Positions 21,892-34,968 of a stretch of 64,000 bases of DNA are shown piece after piece. The notes below the pieces were generated by a model. That model ran no database searches and was not told the origin of the DNA. It saw only the letters and a program-made list of their open reading frames with translations. The DNA is from Procambarus clarkii (Eukaryota; Arthropoda; Malacostraca; Decapoda; Cambaridae): positions 16,381,384 through 16,445,383 of the forward strand of contig NC_091227.1 of NCBI RefSeq assembly GCF_040958095.1, written 5' to 3'. The position numbers were made by a program, and so were the translations under genes. Every line of letters begins with the position of its first letter. Position 1 is the first letter of the stretch.

Positions 21892-22186
21892 GGGCGCCGG
21901 TGGCTGAGTGGACAGTACGCTTTATACGTAGTCCTGTGGACCAGGGTTCGATTCCCGGCACCGGCGGAAACTATGGGCAGAGTTTCTTCACCCTGATGCT
22001 CCTGTTACCTATCAGTAAATAGGTACTTGGGAGTTAGACAGCTGTTACGGGCTGCTTCCAGGAGGAGGGGGGAATTAGTTAGTTTGTAGTTAGTAACAGT
22101 TTATTGATTGACAGTTAAGAGGCGGGGCCGAAAGAGCAGAGCTCCACCCCGGCAAACACAACTAGGTGAATACAACTAGATGAATA
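21892..22186 (+). mobile_element. SINE-A copy with tail module Y
   Basis: Head GGGCGCCGGTGGCTGAGTGG, GACAGTACGC, B box GGGTTCGATTCCCGGCACC. Body as in other SINE-A copies (CAGAGTTTCTTCACCCTGAT, AAATAGGTACTTGGGAGTTA, GACAGCTGTTACGGGCTGCT). Instead of module X it ends in TTGATTGACAGTTAAGAGGC, GGGGCCGAAAGAGCAGAGCT, CCACCCCGGCAAACACAACT, AGGTGAATAC. This tail matches the end of the LINE at 62030-62096. Confidence 0.85.
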
Positions 22187-23262
22187 GATTAATCCTTCGC
22201 CTGTTCAAAATGTTTTATTCCTCTCACATGGAAATCTGGGCGTTGAAAATCAAGGCATTTTTTCTCTTTAATCGAGAGTTTGCATAGTTTAGGGTGGATG
22301 TATCTGCACTCTGTTCGAAGACGCACATCTTCCTAGCATGCTCTAGCATTTTCCGGGATGTGCAAAACTGCATGTTGGTCCTTGGGGCCCATTTTTGTAT
22401 ATTACCGTCGTATAATATTTGCAAATATTTAAATTTGCGGTTTTTTCCCAGGATTATGTCTGTGTTGGCCTTTCCAACCTCTTCTTTAGAGACAGGATAG
22501 GAAACACAGATATGTTTCCTGTCCTAATGTTTAGACAGATGTATTTGGAAACATCTTCGTTTCCTGTCCTAACTTCTGTTTCTTTGTTTACAAATCCTCT
22601 GTTCCCACCATGGCTCTCAGTATTAATCTTACCGTTTAGTTCTTCAGTATTGCTGCTGTTATTGTGTCCCTCGATACTCTGTCAGTTCGCGGCTTGCCAG
22701 GCCACTTGGCTTGTTTAAGATTCGGGAATTATATTCCCAGAAAGGTTGCCATGAACATTGCTAATTAAGGCAACACAATTACGTTGCTATTATTTCTGAA
22801 AAGGAAATTCTATTACCACAAACTGTGAAATGAATATAAGAAAGTGTATGATAAAAACGTAGAAGAGAGAACAGTAAGCGTGGAAAAAAAGAGAGAAGAG
22901 AGAAAGATACGATAATAAGAAGTTGGGAGAGAACGAGATAATACGTAGAGAGGGAGTCAAAATAAAGAGAAAGTACGGAATAGTTCAGAACATGAGAGAT
23001 AAATCAGGGGTTGTGGATGAGGGAAGATGAGAATACGAAAGAGCGATTACAAGGTTAGAATGAAGAGAGTGGACAGAATGGAGGAGAGAGAGAGCGGAGG
23101 AGAGAACCAATGACTCACACCACTCTGGCACTTGAAATTGATTCCGGACGACAGTGAATGTGTGAATATGTACCTCCACGACACCCTGTCGTTCCTCACA
23201 CTGCACCGCGATAAACGCCGGAGGCTGGCTGGGTGCTGGGGACTGGTCGCTGGAGGGAGGGT
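22187..23262. other. Intergenic DNA, part purine-rich
   Basis: A GAGA-rich purine strand runs over about 22850-23110. Open frames elsewhere have no recognisable domain. Confidence 0.55.
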
Positions 23263-23440
23263 GGTGCCCTAGAGACTGTAGACTGGAGGGAGGGAGGCCC
23301 TACGGACCCTGGACACTTACACTGGACCGAGGGGGCCCTAGGGACGCTGGACACATGCTCTGGACGGTGGGGGGCCCTAGGGACGCTGGACACTTGTTCT
23401 GGACGGTGGGGGGCCCTAGGGACGTTGGGCACTCGACGAA
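23263..23440. repeat. 39-bp minisatellite, ~4.5 units
   Basis: Units spaced 39 bp apart (GGGACGCTGGACAC at 23341 and 23380, GGGACGTTGGGCAC at 23419) share CTGGACGGTGGGGGGCCCTA. Because 39 is a multiple of three, frames stay open on both strands with a 13-residue period. Confidence 0.85.
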
Positions 23441-23596
23441 GGACTCTGCGCTCAACATTCCCGAACAATGGGGTGTGACAGTGTGCATATTGGGTGCGGT
23501 GCCGTCAGTGGCCGAGGACACGCCTGGTGCTCCCTCTGATACCACCACACGCCAGGAATGGCGGAGGACGCTTGTGGTATCACGATGAGAGAGGCT

Positions 23597-23600
23597 GGGA

Positions 23601-23650
<50 letters not shown>
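23597..23650. repeat. (AG)n microsatellite
   Basis: About 25 AG units passing into GACAGACAGAG. Confidence 0.95.
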
Positions 23651-23656
<6 letters not shown>

Positions 23657-25332
23657 GAAACAGATGTATCGTATCTACAGTGTAGCTAGAAGAAAGGTCG
23701 AAGGAGCAAGAAGACAAAATTTAAAAGACGAATGAAAGAGGCAGCAAGGAAGGGGCAAGTGAGAGGGTAAGAACACTGGCAAATTGTATCGCCTTTAGTT
23801 TTTCCTCTTAAAGGAGCATTGTTACTTACTCAAGCGTGAGCAGGAGGTTATAAGGTAACACACCAGACTCCCCAAGGCAGCGTACGGAACATATTGGTAT
23901 TATATAGTGTATGTGCTTGCCTAATTGTCCTGGCCTAGCTTTGTGACCGGAGGAAGCTGTCCAGCTGCTACAGCCATTGCCCTTCTGATCTCTTCCCTCT
24001 CCCAAACCTCATTATTTAATTATTGAGGAAATTAAGCTTCAGTAGTTTAATTTCCTCAATTAACCTGCTGAAGCAACTAGTTAAGCAATTAATTTCTGCC
24101 CGTTCATGCCGTCAGAATATGTTCGCTTCTGTTATTTTGCTAACCCCTTCGGTCCTTACTCTTCTCTTTAATTTGCCATCATCTTCAAACGTGAACTATA
24201 TTACCCCATACTCTAGGTTACCCGCATACACCAGGAAGAGTAGTGGTGCAAGTACCCGCATGCACCAGAAAGAGTAGTGGTGCAAGTACCCGCATGCAAC
24301 CTTCTCTCCCTTCTGATGCTACCTCACTCCCTCTTTCCTACACTCTAATCCGTTACCTTCAGTTACCGTCAGTTACCTTCCCAGTCACCCGAGCCTGTCA
24401 TACCAATTATAGTGTCTGTTTTTGTGGGGATCAGTGTCAAAGGTTTCTTGGCATCGTCTGCATGTGATGTCGAAACCAGTTGCAAGGTGTAGTTATTGTC
24501 AACAAAAGGATAACACCACTCATCGCCTGGAGTCGAGAATTATCACTAGTGTATTCATTTAGAATCACTGTTGCCTACTGCAAGTGACAGAGGCCGGCTG
24601 GGGGTCTCATTGTACACGGGTGATTGTATAGTGATATGATATTATTAAGATAAAGGAACCGCATTCAATAGCGTTAATTTACTATAATAAATTAGTGTTA
24701 GTTACATATGCTTTCAATCAAACCCCTATTTTCCCAGTACTATTTTCACAAATAACCCGCTTTACAACTCCCTGGCTCACTTAATGATTCTTGACACTAT
24801 CTCAAAAGAAGAGCTGCTTCACAGCCTTACATAAACTCATAATACGCTGTGTGAACCCCTACCGTTCTCAACCCTCCAGCGAGTGTGTCGTTTGGGGATA
24901 GGACGACAACCAATGACTCAAGATTATAATATCGAAGTGGAAGAAATCAATTCTTCGTGTCCTCGTGTTATGATCGTGACCGCATAGCATGTTGGTATCT
25001 TGTTGCCAGCTCTTTGGGTAATTCAACGCGGGCCATTGCACCTGCGAGCTGCAATTACATTTCCTCTGAGAACCCTGTCATTACACCCATCTAGATATTC
25101 CTTTATGTTTGTAATCAGTTTATTCAGTAATTTCCAAAGTAGTTCAAGAACTTATACCTGTCACCTCGCTTGAATATGGATAACACGTTAGCTGTGTTCA
25201 AGGCTTACAGAACAGCTAATAAGCTAATAACGCTTTGTAGATCTTGGTGTAAGGGTTCCAAAGTCTCTCTGATGTCTCAGTCTTCTCATTGCAACCTGGT
25301 CTGGTCCTACTGGTGTGCTTAAATCTCTTTCT
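23651..25332. other. Intergenic DNA with a short 34-bp duplication
   Basis: A 34-bp unit (GAGTAGTGGTGCAAGTACCC...) is repeated about 2.5 times at 24215-24300. The remaining 1.6 kb shows no gene or recognisable element. Confidence 0.55.
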
Positions 25333-25393
25333 AGGTGTGTGTCAGTACATGTGATGTGTCAGTACATGTGATGTGTCAGTACATGTGGTGTGT
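25333..25393. repeat. 17-bp minisatellite (GTGTCAGTACATGTGAT)
   Basis: About 3.5 units; the last ones decay to GTGTGTGCCAGTGTATGTG. Confidence 0.8.
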
Positions 25394-26664
25394 GCCAGTG
25401 TATGTGCGTGTGTGTGCGAGCCAGCCCGCATAACCATGTGACAGACAACTCAATTTCACCCGCACACCACCAGAGGTCCGGTCTACCTCTAATAAACTCA
25501 CTTCACTTTCCGTTCTTGGTATTTATTGATTACATTTTTTTTAACCATAGGTCACGAGTGGAACTGAATTGTACTACCAAATTTAGAATCTAATTTCGTT
25601 GCTACAGATTACATTTTTTTGTTTTTTGTAATTGAGAATAGTGGATGACTATTGGATGGTTTTGTAATAAAAATTTGAAAAGTTTATTTTCTACATTATT
25701 AAATGAAAAGCAGAAAATCAATCTTCTGTGCATTCTAACACTATTGAACACGATGCAGCTAAACGTTATGTGGATTCCCTCATTTGGAGGTTCTAGCTTC
25801 TGGGCCCTGCCCTTGCTATAATTGTTATATTTACAATTATCGGTGGCTGGGAGGGGTTGGGGCACGTAGGACTTGTATTGAGTGTGTGTGTGTGTGTGTG
25901 AGGGTAATGAGAAGGAACGACCAGGCAACATAACAGCGTATTGCTATTCAATTCTATTATGGCATAATTGTATTATTATTCTGTATTACTGATTTCATAC
26001 GTTTTTGTATCATATAGCCGCATTTCATCGTGACTGAATTGCATCACTGCAGAGCATTAAATAAATACTAGACTACTGCAGCTCGGTAATTTAGTTTTGC
26101 TTTATTGTACAACTACTGTATGTATTACTAAATAAATTCACAGGAGTGTTGCTTATTTTATTAATTGTATTTACTTACATGCATACAAGGAGTTACAATG
26201 TGTTGTCAGTCCAGATTTAAATGAATAATTAATATATATTCACCCAAAGACTGTCATAATGATCAAACTCACACGATCGTCAATAGCTGTGTAAAGAGTT
26301 ATTCACCGACTCATCAAACACAGAGAGAGAGAGACTCATCACTAGTGAGATACCTCACACCACCATCACCAGTAGAGGCTTAATGAGGATGACGGTCCCG
26401 AGGTCGCTAATGGGCACCGCTGTAACGAGGCCATTGTAATATGCAGGACATGTAACGAGGTCCGATTGATCATGATCAAGTCTTGGCAACAGAGTGTGAA
26501 TATAACTGTACACGAAACTCTAATAGGGAGGCGAGGCAGTGGTCCAAGGCAAGTGTTGAAGGTATAGATGGGCGAGAGGTTAATACTGAGTGCAGGAGAG
26601 GCATTAACATGAGTGGAGGCGAGGCATCAACATGAAGAAAGAGGAGTGAGTCCAGAGCGACTCA
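25394..26664. other. Intergenic AT-rich DNA, no gene seen
   Basis: Includes a short (TG)n run at about 25881-25899. The minus-strand frame at 25602-25931 shows no recognisable domain. Confidence 0.55.
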
Positions 26665-26667
26665 CCA

Positions 26668-26722
26668 CTTGGGCTGGATGGTAGAGTGACGGACTCATTC
26701 CATGCAGGTCGGCGTTCAACAC
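26668..26722 (+). mobile_element. SINE-B head fragment
   Basis: GGATGGTAGAGTGACGGACT, CATTCCATGCAGGTCGGCGT, TCAAC matches the first ~55 bases of SINE-B at 14556 and then stops abruptly before the body. Confidence 0.65.
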
Positions 26723-27738
26723 ACTTTTGAACTGTGGAAAAGTGGCAGTATGTCGGCCTCCACTGCTCGGTGTCTTCCCTTCACTGAACACAAAGGGTTG
26801 CACCAAAATGCAGATCTGTCATCTTAACATGAGTTTTGAAAATCAATAAATGAATACTTTAATTCTAAACTCTATGGGAGGTAAATTTCATATCACCGAC
26901 TTCGTGAGGTATGGGGGAGTATGGGCACCGAACCCATGTCAAGGATGGCATTTGGACTGTCTGCTACATCCCCTCCCCCACCAAAACACTCCACTCCTAA
27001 ACCCCCTTCTTCAATCTTGCATATTTTAATGCAGCTACTCCTAAGCATCTGGCCTTCAACTCAGACAGCTAGCTAAAAAGTCAGACAGCTAGACAGACAG
27101 ACAGCTAGACAGGCACACAGCTACACAGACAGCTAGACAGGCAGAATGCTAGAAAGACAGCTAGACAGAAAGGCACAGAGATATTCTCTCTAACAGCTAT
27201 ATATATCTAAGACAGAAGGTCTGTCTGTCTAAGGTTAAAGGCTAGACACTTGGAGCCAGCCTCAGAGGGAGGAGAAGCATGAGGTCGAGAAAAAACGTGG
27301 GAGAGAGGAGGAGAGGAGAGGAGAGAAGAGGAGAGGAGAGAAGAGGAGACAAGAGAAGAGGAGAGATGAGGAGATGAGAGGAGTGATGCTGGTAGAGGTT
27401 GAGAGTCGACCCCATGCCACTTCTTAAGTAAGACTTGCCCCTATTGGGACAACCAAAAATGTCTATGAGCAATAAAATCTTGGTGTAATTTTCCATAGAG
27501 TGCAGAAAGCATATTTTCCAGCTGTAATCAGGGTTGAATCAACGTCGATTCGGGAGATCGAGAAGATTGGGAGAAAGGAGAAGGGGGAAGGGGTGAGTGA
27601 GCAGGGAGATTAGGTGAGAAGATAGGAGTAATAGAGAGAAAGGTGGAGAGGGTGTGACAGGGAAGGGGATTTAGAGGGGTGAGAAGAGTGAAGGGGGATG
27701 ATGTGGAGAAGGGGAACAGACAGGAAGACGGGAGGGAT
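26723..27738. other. Intergenic DNA with AGACAGCT and GGAGA repeats
   Basis: CAGCTAGACAGACAG-type repeats run at 27058-27180. A GGAGA/GAGGA purine array is at 27297-27385, and a broader purine-rich strand runs from about 27550 to the SINE at 27739. No gene. Confidence 0.6.
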
Positions 27739-27990
27739 CATCTTGAGGTTATCTTGAGATGATTTCGGGGCTTTTTAGTGTCCCCTCGGCCCGGTCCTCG
27801 ACCAGGCCTCTACCCCCAGGAAGCAGCCCGTGACAGCTGACTAACACCCAGGTACCTATTTTACTGCTTGGTAACAGGGGCATAGGGTGAAAGAAACTCT
27901 GCCCATTGTTTCTCGCCGGCGGCTGGGATCGAACCCAGGACCACAGGATCACAAGTCCAGCGTGCTGTCCGCTCGACCGACCAGCTCCCT
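27739..27990 (-). mobile_element. SINE-A copy with tail module X
   Basis: The reverse complement carries GGGAGCTGGTCGGTCGAGCG, GACAGCACGCTGGACTTGTG, GTTCGATCCCAGCCGCCGGC, the usual body, CCTGGTCGAGGACCGGGCCG and the AAGCCCCGAAATCATCTCAA, GATAACCTCAAGAT tail. It is nearly as complete as 17941-18195. Confidence 0.9.
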
Positions 27991-28387
27991 AGGGATAGGG
28001 GAAGGAAGAAAAGAGTGTTATGGAATATCGAGAGAGAGGAGAAAGAGGGCAACAAAGATGGGAGACAGAGAGAAACATTCTCCCACAACCTCTTGCCAAG
28101 TCTTGAGAACCTTGCCAAGGCTTAAGTGAAGTACTAAGACCCTCCTCGCCACTCATCCTCGCCAACACCGTCTTAACCCTCTAACTGCTACCAATTCTGC
28201 CGTCGAGGAGATGTACACACATGTCTTCGTCTTTGGATTCGGGAACGCCACGTTACCCACAAACCCATCAAAGCTGCCCAGCAGGTTCCATCCTGGGAAT
28301 GCCACATAGGTCAGGGGGTATTGCCCTGGGATTTTCGCACCACGGGAGTTGGTTGCCTTGTTGCCACGAGAAATAAGCGTAGAACGC

Positions 28388-31300
28388 TAGTAGTAGGGAA
28401 GGCGCCTCACAGGTACCTTTTTTTTCTGGGAGAAAAAAGGTACCTGTGCGCCCCAAGGGTTTCAGGTAAATTTAGAATATCCCCTGTGCGCCCCAAGGGT
28501 TTCAGGTAAATTTAGAATATCCCCTGTGCGCCCCAAGGGTTTCAGGTAAATTTAGAAAATCGTGTATAGCGCTTGGGGGTTTTCAGGTAAATTTTGTCAG
28601 TCGCAGATTTTAGAAGTAAGGATTTCTTATGAGAAAAATAATTTCCGAGACTTAGAAGTTTGTTAAAGCCTTATGGGAGAAATTCAAATAACGTGTGTAG
28701 CACTTTAGGGCTTCCAGGAGAACTCTACGGACATATTTTACATGTTTTCAACTTACAAAATCGTCTATGTAAGCCTTAGTTATTCATATAAATTTAGAAA
28801 ATCACCTGTGTAAGTCATTGTTTTCAGGGTTTCGTACATCACACCCCCCTCCCTCCCCCCCTTACCTCGCAATCTGTCGCCTCACCTGTGTTTACTTTAC
28901 GCCCGGTCAGCCAGACCTCTTATCTTATGTTATCTTCTCATAATATCTGGACCGTCCCTCCTCTCTCTCTCTCTCTCCTTTCATTCAGTTCAACTATTTT
29001 CCAACATCGTATGTTTGCTCCTTTTCATTAAGCAAGTCAGTATGTTTGCTCCTTTTCATTAAGCAAGTCAGTTTTACACAAATAAATCATGTTAGTAAGC
29101 AAGTTCTAGCTCACGTTCCCCACCTTAGTCCCCTGTCGTATAATGAATACTATCATTCCAATCCCTCTAAAATTTAAAAATAATCATATTTCAAATGTAG
29201 TTCAATACAGTAATTTAGTTACCAAGCTCCAGCTCTTGTCCTCCGCCTTAGCTCTCTCTCGTATCTTCGTTAGTATCAGTCCAATTTCCCTGAAATTTCT
29301 ACCCTCTGTATTTCAGACATAGTTTAGTAAATGCAAACAATTATCAAACTCTAGCTCTTGTCCCCAGCTTAGTTCATTTGTACAAAATCATTAGTAACAG
29401 TCCAAATTCCCTGAGATTTTTAGCCTCTGTATTTCAGACACCATAAATAAGATCAAAACAGTTACCAAGCTCCAGCTCTTGTCCTCCGCCTTAGTTCTCT
29501 TTCATATCTTTGTAAATAAACCACCAATTTCCCTGAAATTTCTACCCTCTGTATTTCAGACACCGTAAATAAAATCAAGTCAGTTATCGAGCTCCAGCTC
29601 TCGTCCCCGCCTTAGTTCTCCTTCGTATCTTTGTAAATAACCCATCAATTTCCCTAAAATTAAAAGCAGACATACTTCAAAGTTAGTAAATAAAATCAAG
29701 TCAGTTATCGAGCTCCAGCTCTCGTCCCCCACCCTCTTCCACCCTCAAGTCTTTGTAAATAAACCATCAATTTCCCTGAAATTTTTTACCCTCTGTATTT
29801 CAGACATAGTTTAGTAAATGCAAACAATTATAAAACTCTAGCTCTTGTCCTCTGTCCAAGCTCACTTTTGTAAATTCATTACTCTCAGTCCAAATCACCC
29901 AACTACATTTTCAGACATAGTAAATAAAAACCAGTTCAGTTATCAAGTTTCAACTCTTGTGCCCCAGCTTAGTTCATTTTGTACAAGTTCTTTATTTCCA
30001 ACTATATCACATGAGATTTAAGATCACCTTATTTTCTAACGTAGTAAAATTAATCAGGGCATTAACCAAGCTCCATTCCCTCAGCCTTAGATCATCCGAC
30101 ATAAATATTTTCGATCAAGTCCGTCTCCAGCTTAACTCTTACCCTTTCCCTCCCTTACTTTCTCATCCCCAACGTATCAAAACCTTCAATAATCATACTG
30201 TATTTGCATATTTTTTCTATATTCAGCTGTGTTCTTCACATTTTGTCCATGTTTTCTATGTTCACTCCATGTTCTTCAAATGTTCACAGTCCCATTCAGT
30301 TCATATTTTCACAAGTATCTCCATTTTTTCTGTAATCTTTCTCTTAGTCTCATTACTTTCTCTACAAATTCTAGTCATATTTTCTATGTTTTCACGTTCA
30401 TCACATGTTCTCTTTACAACTTTTATACTCAATATTCATGCTAACTTCCATATTTTTTGTGTTCTTTGTCAATATTCATGTTCCTCTACAAGTTCATGTT
30501 CCTCACAAGATCACTTCGTTTTCACCTTCACTTACATGTTTTCTACATTCTTTGTCATATTCTCCATGTTCTTCACAAGTCCATTGTTCATTCTTTGTAT
30601 TCCCTATTCTCCTTATCATGTTTTCATGTTCTCTGTAAGTTCATATTCCCAGCATGTTCACTGTATTCATCAACTTTTTCTTACATGTTTTCTGTGTTCA
30701 CCGTATGTTCACTGTGTTCATTCCCTTACTTAACCTCAATTTTTTTATGTTCTTTGTTTCTTCCATTCACTAACTAGTTCTTTGTCAAATATTAGCATCA
30801 GCAATACAGTTTCCTCAACAATTTTAGTCACCAAGTTTTTATTTGCAAAAACTATGTCAAAGTAATTCTCGTAGTCAACTTAATAGTTCTACCAGCCATA
30901 TTCTTAAACAAATCTACAATTTATTCAGTTCCAAATTTACAAAGACAAACCTTTCTTGTAACTTCTTAACTAAAAATCTTTCGCCAATCAACTAAAAACA
31001 TAGTCACTTTCGTCATTTCTCAACTAAACTTATTATCCAGTCAACTAAAAATAGTCAGAAATAACCTCGTTCAACACTGTTCTTAACTAAAACACCCTTT
31101 CTCTTAGCTGAAAATTGTCAAAGGAAACTTCTTTCAGCACTTTCTTAACAGCCGCTATGTTTCATCAAGAAAAAATTGTCAAAGGAAACTTTCCAAAACT
31201 GTTCATAACTAGCTTTTATCCATCGTCAATCAACTAAATAATAACTTTCATCATTTCTTAACTAAACTTATTCCCCAGTCATCAGAAAATAGCCGTGTTC

Positions 31301-33899
31301 TTCATGTTTCATTGTCATTTCATAACTAAAATTATCCATCAATCAACAGAAAAAGCCATGTTCATCATGTTTTGTCTTTTTGCTTAACTAAAATTATGTT
31401 TTGTCAAGTAAGAAAAAATAACCAAAGATATCTTTCATCGCTGTTCTTAACTGACATTATACTTTGGGGAGCACAAAAATAGCCTCCCTCGTCATGTTTT
31501 GTCTTTTTCCTTAACTAAAGTATTCATCAGTCAACTAAAAATAATTGCTTCATCATGTTTCCTTGTCATTTCTTAACTGAAATATCACTTCTCTCATCTG
31601 AAATAGTCAGGATTAACCTCATTCAACACCGTTCTTAACTAAAGTAACCTTTTGCTTAGCTAAAAATTGTCAAAGGAATCTTTTCAGCACTGTTCATAAC
31701 TAACTTTATCCATCGTCAAGTAAGAAAATATAGTCAAAGATATCTATCATCGTCGTTCTTAACTGACATTTATACTTTGTGGAGCACTAAAATAGTCAAA
31801 TGTAACTTTTTCAACACTTTCGTAACTAAAATTATATGTCGCTAAGTAAGAAAAATAGTCAAAGGTGCTCTTCTTTACACCAAAGTTACTCTTCGAGAAA
31901 TCAAAGACTCTCTTCAATACATCAAGGACTTACTCAAAGACACCAAAGTTACACTCTAAGACATCCTTCGAGACATCAAAGACTTCAATGGGACTCTTCC
32001 ATTCATCAAAGACATTCTCTAAGCCCTCAAAGTTATTCTTAGCACAATCAAAAGTTATTCCAAGACAACAAAAGTCATTCTCAGAGCTATCAAAATTATT
32101 CTCGGAGTCATCAAAAGGTATTCTCTAACTCACTTTTGGTCATTAAAGTTAAGTTCTATGTTATAAAAGTTTGTCTCAGAGACATCTAAAGTTAATCTTA
32201 GAGTTATCAAATGTAATCTCTAACTCTCTTTTGTTCATCAAAGTTGATCTCAGAGTTAACAAAGGTAATCTCTAACTCACTCTCGTTCATCAAAGTTATT
32301 CAAAGAGCTAACAAAAGTTATTCTCAGAGTCACCTTCGTTCTTCAGAGATACTTTCCAAAACATCTTTATTCATCAAAGTTATTCTCAGAGGCATAAAAG
32401 TCATTCTCAGAGCTATCAAACTTGTTCTCAAAGTCATCAAACTTATTCACAGAGTCATCAAAGTTAATCTAAGACATCATTTTTCATCAAAGATATTCTC
32501 TCTAAACCATCAATGTTCTTCTCTAAGACATAAAAGTTATTCTCAGACTCACCTTCGTTCGTCAGAGAAACTTTCAAAACATCTTTGTTCATCAAACTTG
32601 TTTTCAAAGTCATCAAAAGTTAATCTAAGACATCTTCTTTCATCAAAGTTATTTTCAGAGACATCTAAAGTTATTCTCAGAGCTATCAAACTTGTTCTCA
32701 GAGTCATCAAATGTTATTCTCGAAGTCATCAAAGTTATTTTCAGAGACATCTAAAGTTAATTTCTATGTTATAAAGTTATTCTCAGAGACATCTAAAGTT
32801 AATCTTGGTCATCAAAGTTGTTCTCTAAACATCAATGTTGTTCTCCAAGACATCAAAGATGTTCTCAAAATCATAAAAGTTATTCCCAGAGCTATCAAAG
32901 TTAATCTCAGAGTTATCCAAAGATATTCTCATGTCCACAAAAGTTATTCCAAGAGACGTCAAAGTTGTTTCAAAGACTTCAAAGTTAATCTCAGAGTTAT
33001 CCAAAGACATTCTCAGAGACATCTAAAGTTATTCTCTAAGACATCAAAGTTGTTCTAAGAGTTATCAAAAGTTATTCTCAGTCATGATATGTTATTCTCT
33101 AACTCACTTCCATTCATCAAAGACATTCTCTAAGTCCTGAAAGTTATTCTCTAAGACAACAAAGTCTTTCTCAGAGCTACCAAAGATGTTCTCTAAATCA
33201 TAAAAGTTAATCTTAACTCACCTTCGTTCATTAGAGAAACTTTCCAATCCATATTCGTTGACCAGAGTTATTCTCAGAGTCATCAAAGCGATCTCTAATT
33301 CATCTTCGTTCTCCAAAGTTGTTCTCTAAGACACCTTCATTCATCAAAGAAACTCTCCTTCTTCCATCATGTTATTCTTTAAGACATCTTCAGTCATAAA
33401 ATTTTCTCTCCAAAATGTAACTAGTTCAGCTTTTCATACCAAACCTGCATTTCTGTTAAAACATATTTTCTTAGTTGCTTTACCCTAAAACTGTTCTCTG
33501 AACTACACTGTTCAAACCTACGTAACCTATCCTCTCCACCCAATGTTACTTAGTTAACGTAACGTTCCTAAACCTAGCTTTACCTATCCTAACATACCTT
33601 ACCTTACCTTCCCTATCTTACCTAACTTTACCTATCCTAACATAACTTACCTTACCTTCCCTATCTTACCTAACTTTACCTATCCTAACATAACTTACCT
33701 TACCTTCTCTAACTTAACCTAACTTTACCTATCCTAACTTAACTTACCTAACTTATTCTGCTTAACATAACTTACCTTCATATCTTACCTAACTTTACCT
33801 ATCCTATCCTAACCTAACTTGTCTTACATAACTTAATCTTACTTTCCCAAACTGATGTATCCTAACTTATCTAGTCCAACCAGACATGATCTAACTTAA
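28388..33899 (+). repeat. Left arm (5.5 kb) of a giant palindrome
   Basis: The arm is the inverse counterpart of 34969-40498. It begins TAGTAGTAGGG just after ACGC. From outside in it holds: a small hairpin (AGGTACC...GGTACCT, 28411-28445); three 40-bp units with GTGCGCCCCAAGGGTTTCAG (from 28445); about seven decayed ~120-bp units (29160-29960) sharing CCTGAAATTTCTACCCTCTG and AGCTCTTGTCC; TTCATGTTCT-rich degenerate repeats (30180-30775); TTCTTAACTAA-rich sequence (30960-31850); ATCAAAGTTATTCTCAGAG-type repeats of about 20 bp (31860-33400); and 48-bp TTACCTATCCTAAC-type repeats (33590-33860). Its frames of up to 258 residues are low-complexity products of these repeats. Confidence 0.9.
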
Positions 33900-34968
33900 C
33901 CATCTTTCCTTCTTTACTTTGTTTTCACATATAAGTTCATTCTTTATCATAGTAATAATAAAATTACAATAGTAAAGAATCAGATCTACTAAGACTTGAA
34001 ATTGAGAAACAAGAGCTCAAGGGATTGAGAGCATGAAAGAAGAGCAAGGAGTAAGAGAGAGGGGGCGGAAGAAAATGGGACCAAAGAAGAGAGAATGAGA
34101 GAGAGTGTGGGCATGGGAGCACTAAGACTTGAATTGAGAAAAAGAAAAACTAAGTGAATGAGAATGAGGGTGTGAGAATGGGAGCAATAAGACTTGAATT
34201 TGAGAAACAAGAGAGCATTTGAGCAAATGAGGGAGAGAGAGGGGGAGGAAGAGAGAGAATAAGGGAGAGAGATAGAAAAAGGAGGGTTAGAAGGAGTAGG
34301 AGAATCAAAGTAAAGAAGGAAAGATGGTTTGGGTAAAAATATACAAAAAGGAGAAACAAAACTACATCTGAAAGGTTAGGAAAAGGATAATATATTCAAC
34401 AAACTACATCTGAAAGGTTAGGTTAAAGGGTTGGGGAATAAGAACATAAGATAGAACCTACTAAATACACTAAGATTACAAGAGGTTAGGTTAAGGGGTT
34501 GGGGAATAAGAACATAAGATAGAACCTACTAATACAACTTATGGGCAACTTGATGAACTTTAACAAATAACCCTTGATCTGCAAAAATGACCATTTGAGA
34601 AATTAGCCCTTGAAACGAGTAAGTTCCCATATATAACAAAATCCTTTGAAATGGTTAAATACCCAATCTTAAACAAATAACACTTGAAATGCAAAAACGT
34701 CCATTTGAGAAATTATCCCTTGAAATGAGTAAATGCCCATATATAACAAAAATTCTTTGAAATGCTTAAATATTCAATCTCTAGCAAATAGCACTTGAAA
34801 TGCAAAAACGTCCATTTGAGAAATTTTAATTCTTTGAAATGCTTAAATATCCAATCTCTAACAAATAGCACTTGAAATGCATAAGTGACCATTTGAGAAA
34901 TTAACCCTTGAAATGAGTAAATGAATATGAGACAATGATTGACGAAACACAAAGACAAGAAGGAATAC
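33900..34968. other. Non-palindromic spacer of the giant palindrome
   Basis: The 1069-bp centre is not inverted onto itself but has its own direct repeats. It has a G/A-rich part with AAGACTTGAATTGAGAAA repeats (33990-34270), a ~72-bp duplication around AGGTTAGGTTAAGGGGTTGG (34415-34535), and about three ~125-bp units with AATAGCACTTGAAATGC and AACGTCCATTTGAGAAATT (34560-34920). No transposase or other protein is recognisable, so the whole structure looks non-autonomous. Confidence 0.75.

Noticed and set aside
28445-28565. CRISPR-like regular repeats (also 3740-4557 and 40552-40978)
   Set aside because: Head-to-tail tandem repeats without unique spacers in an animal genome.
29957-33058. Frames of 258, 176, 115 and 106 residues in the palindrome's left arm, mirrored in the right arm
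   Set aside because: Phe/Ser- or Lys/Ser-rich low-complexity products of degenerate tandem repeats. The 258-residue frame is broken in the other arm, and none has a recognisable fold.
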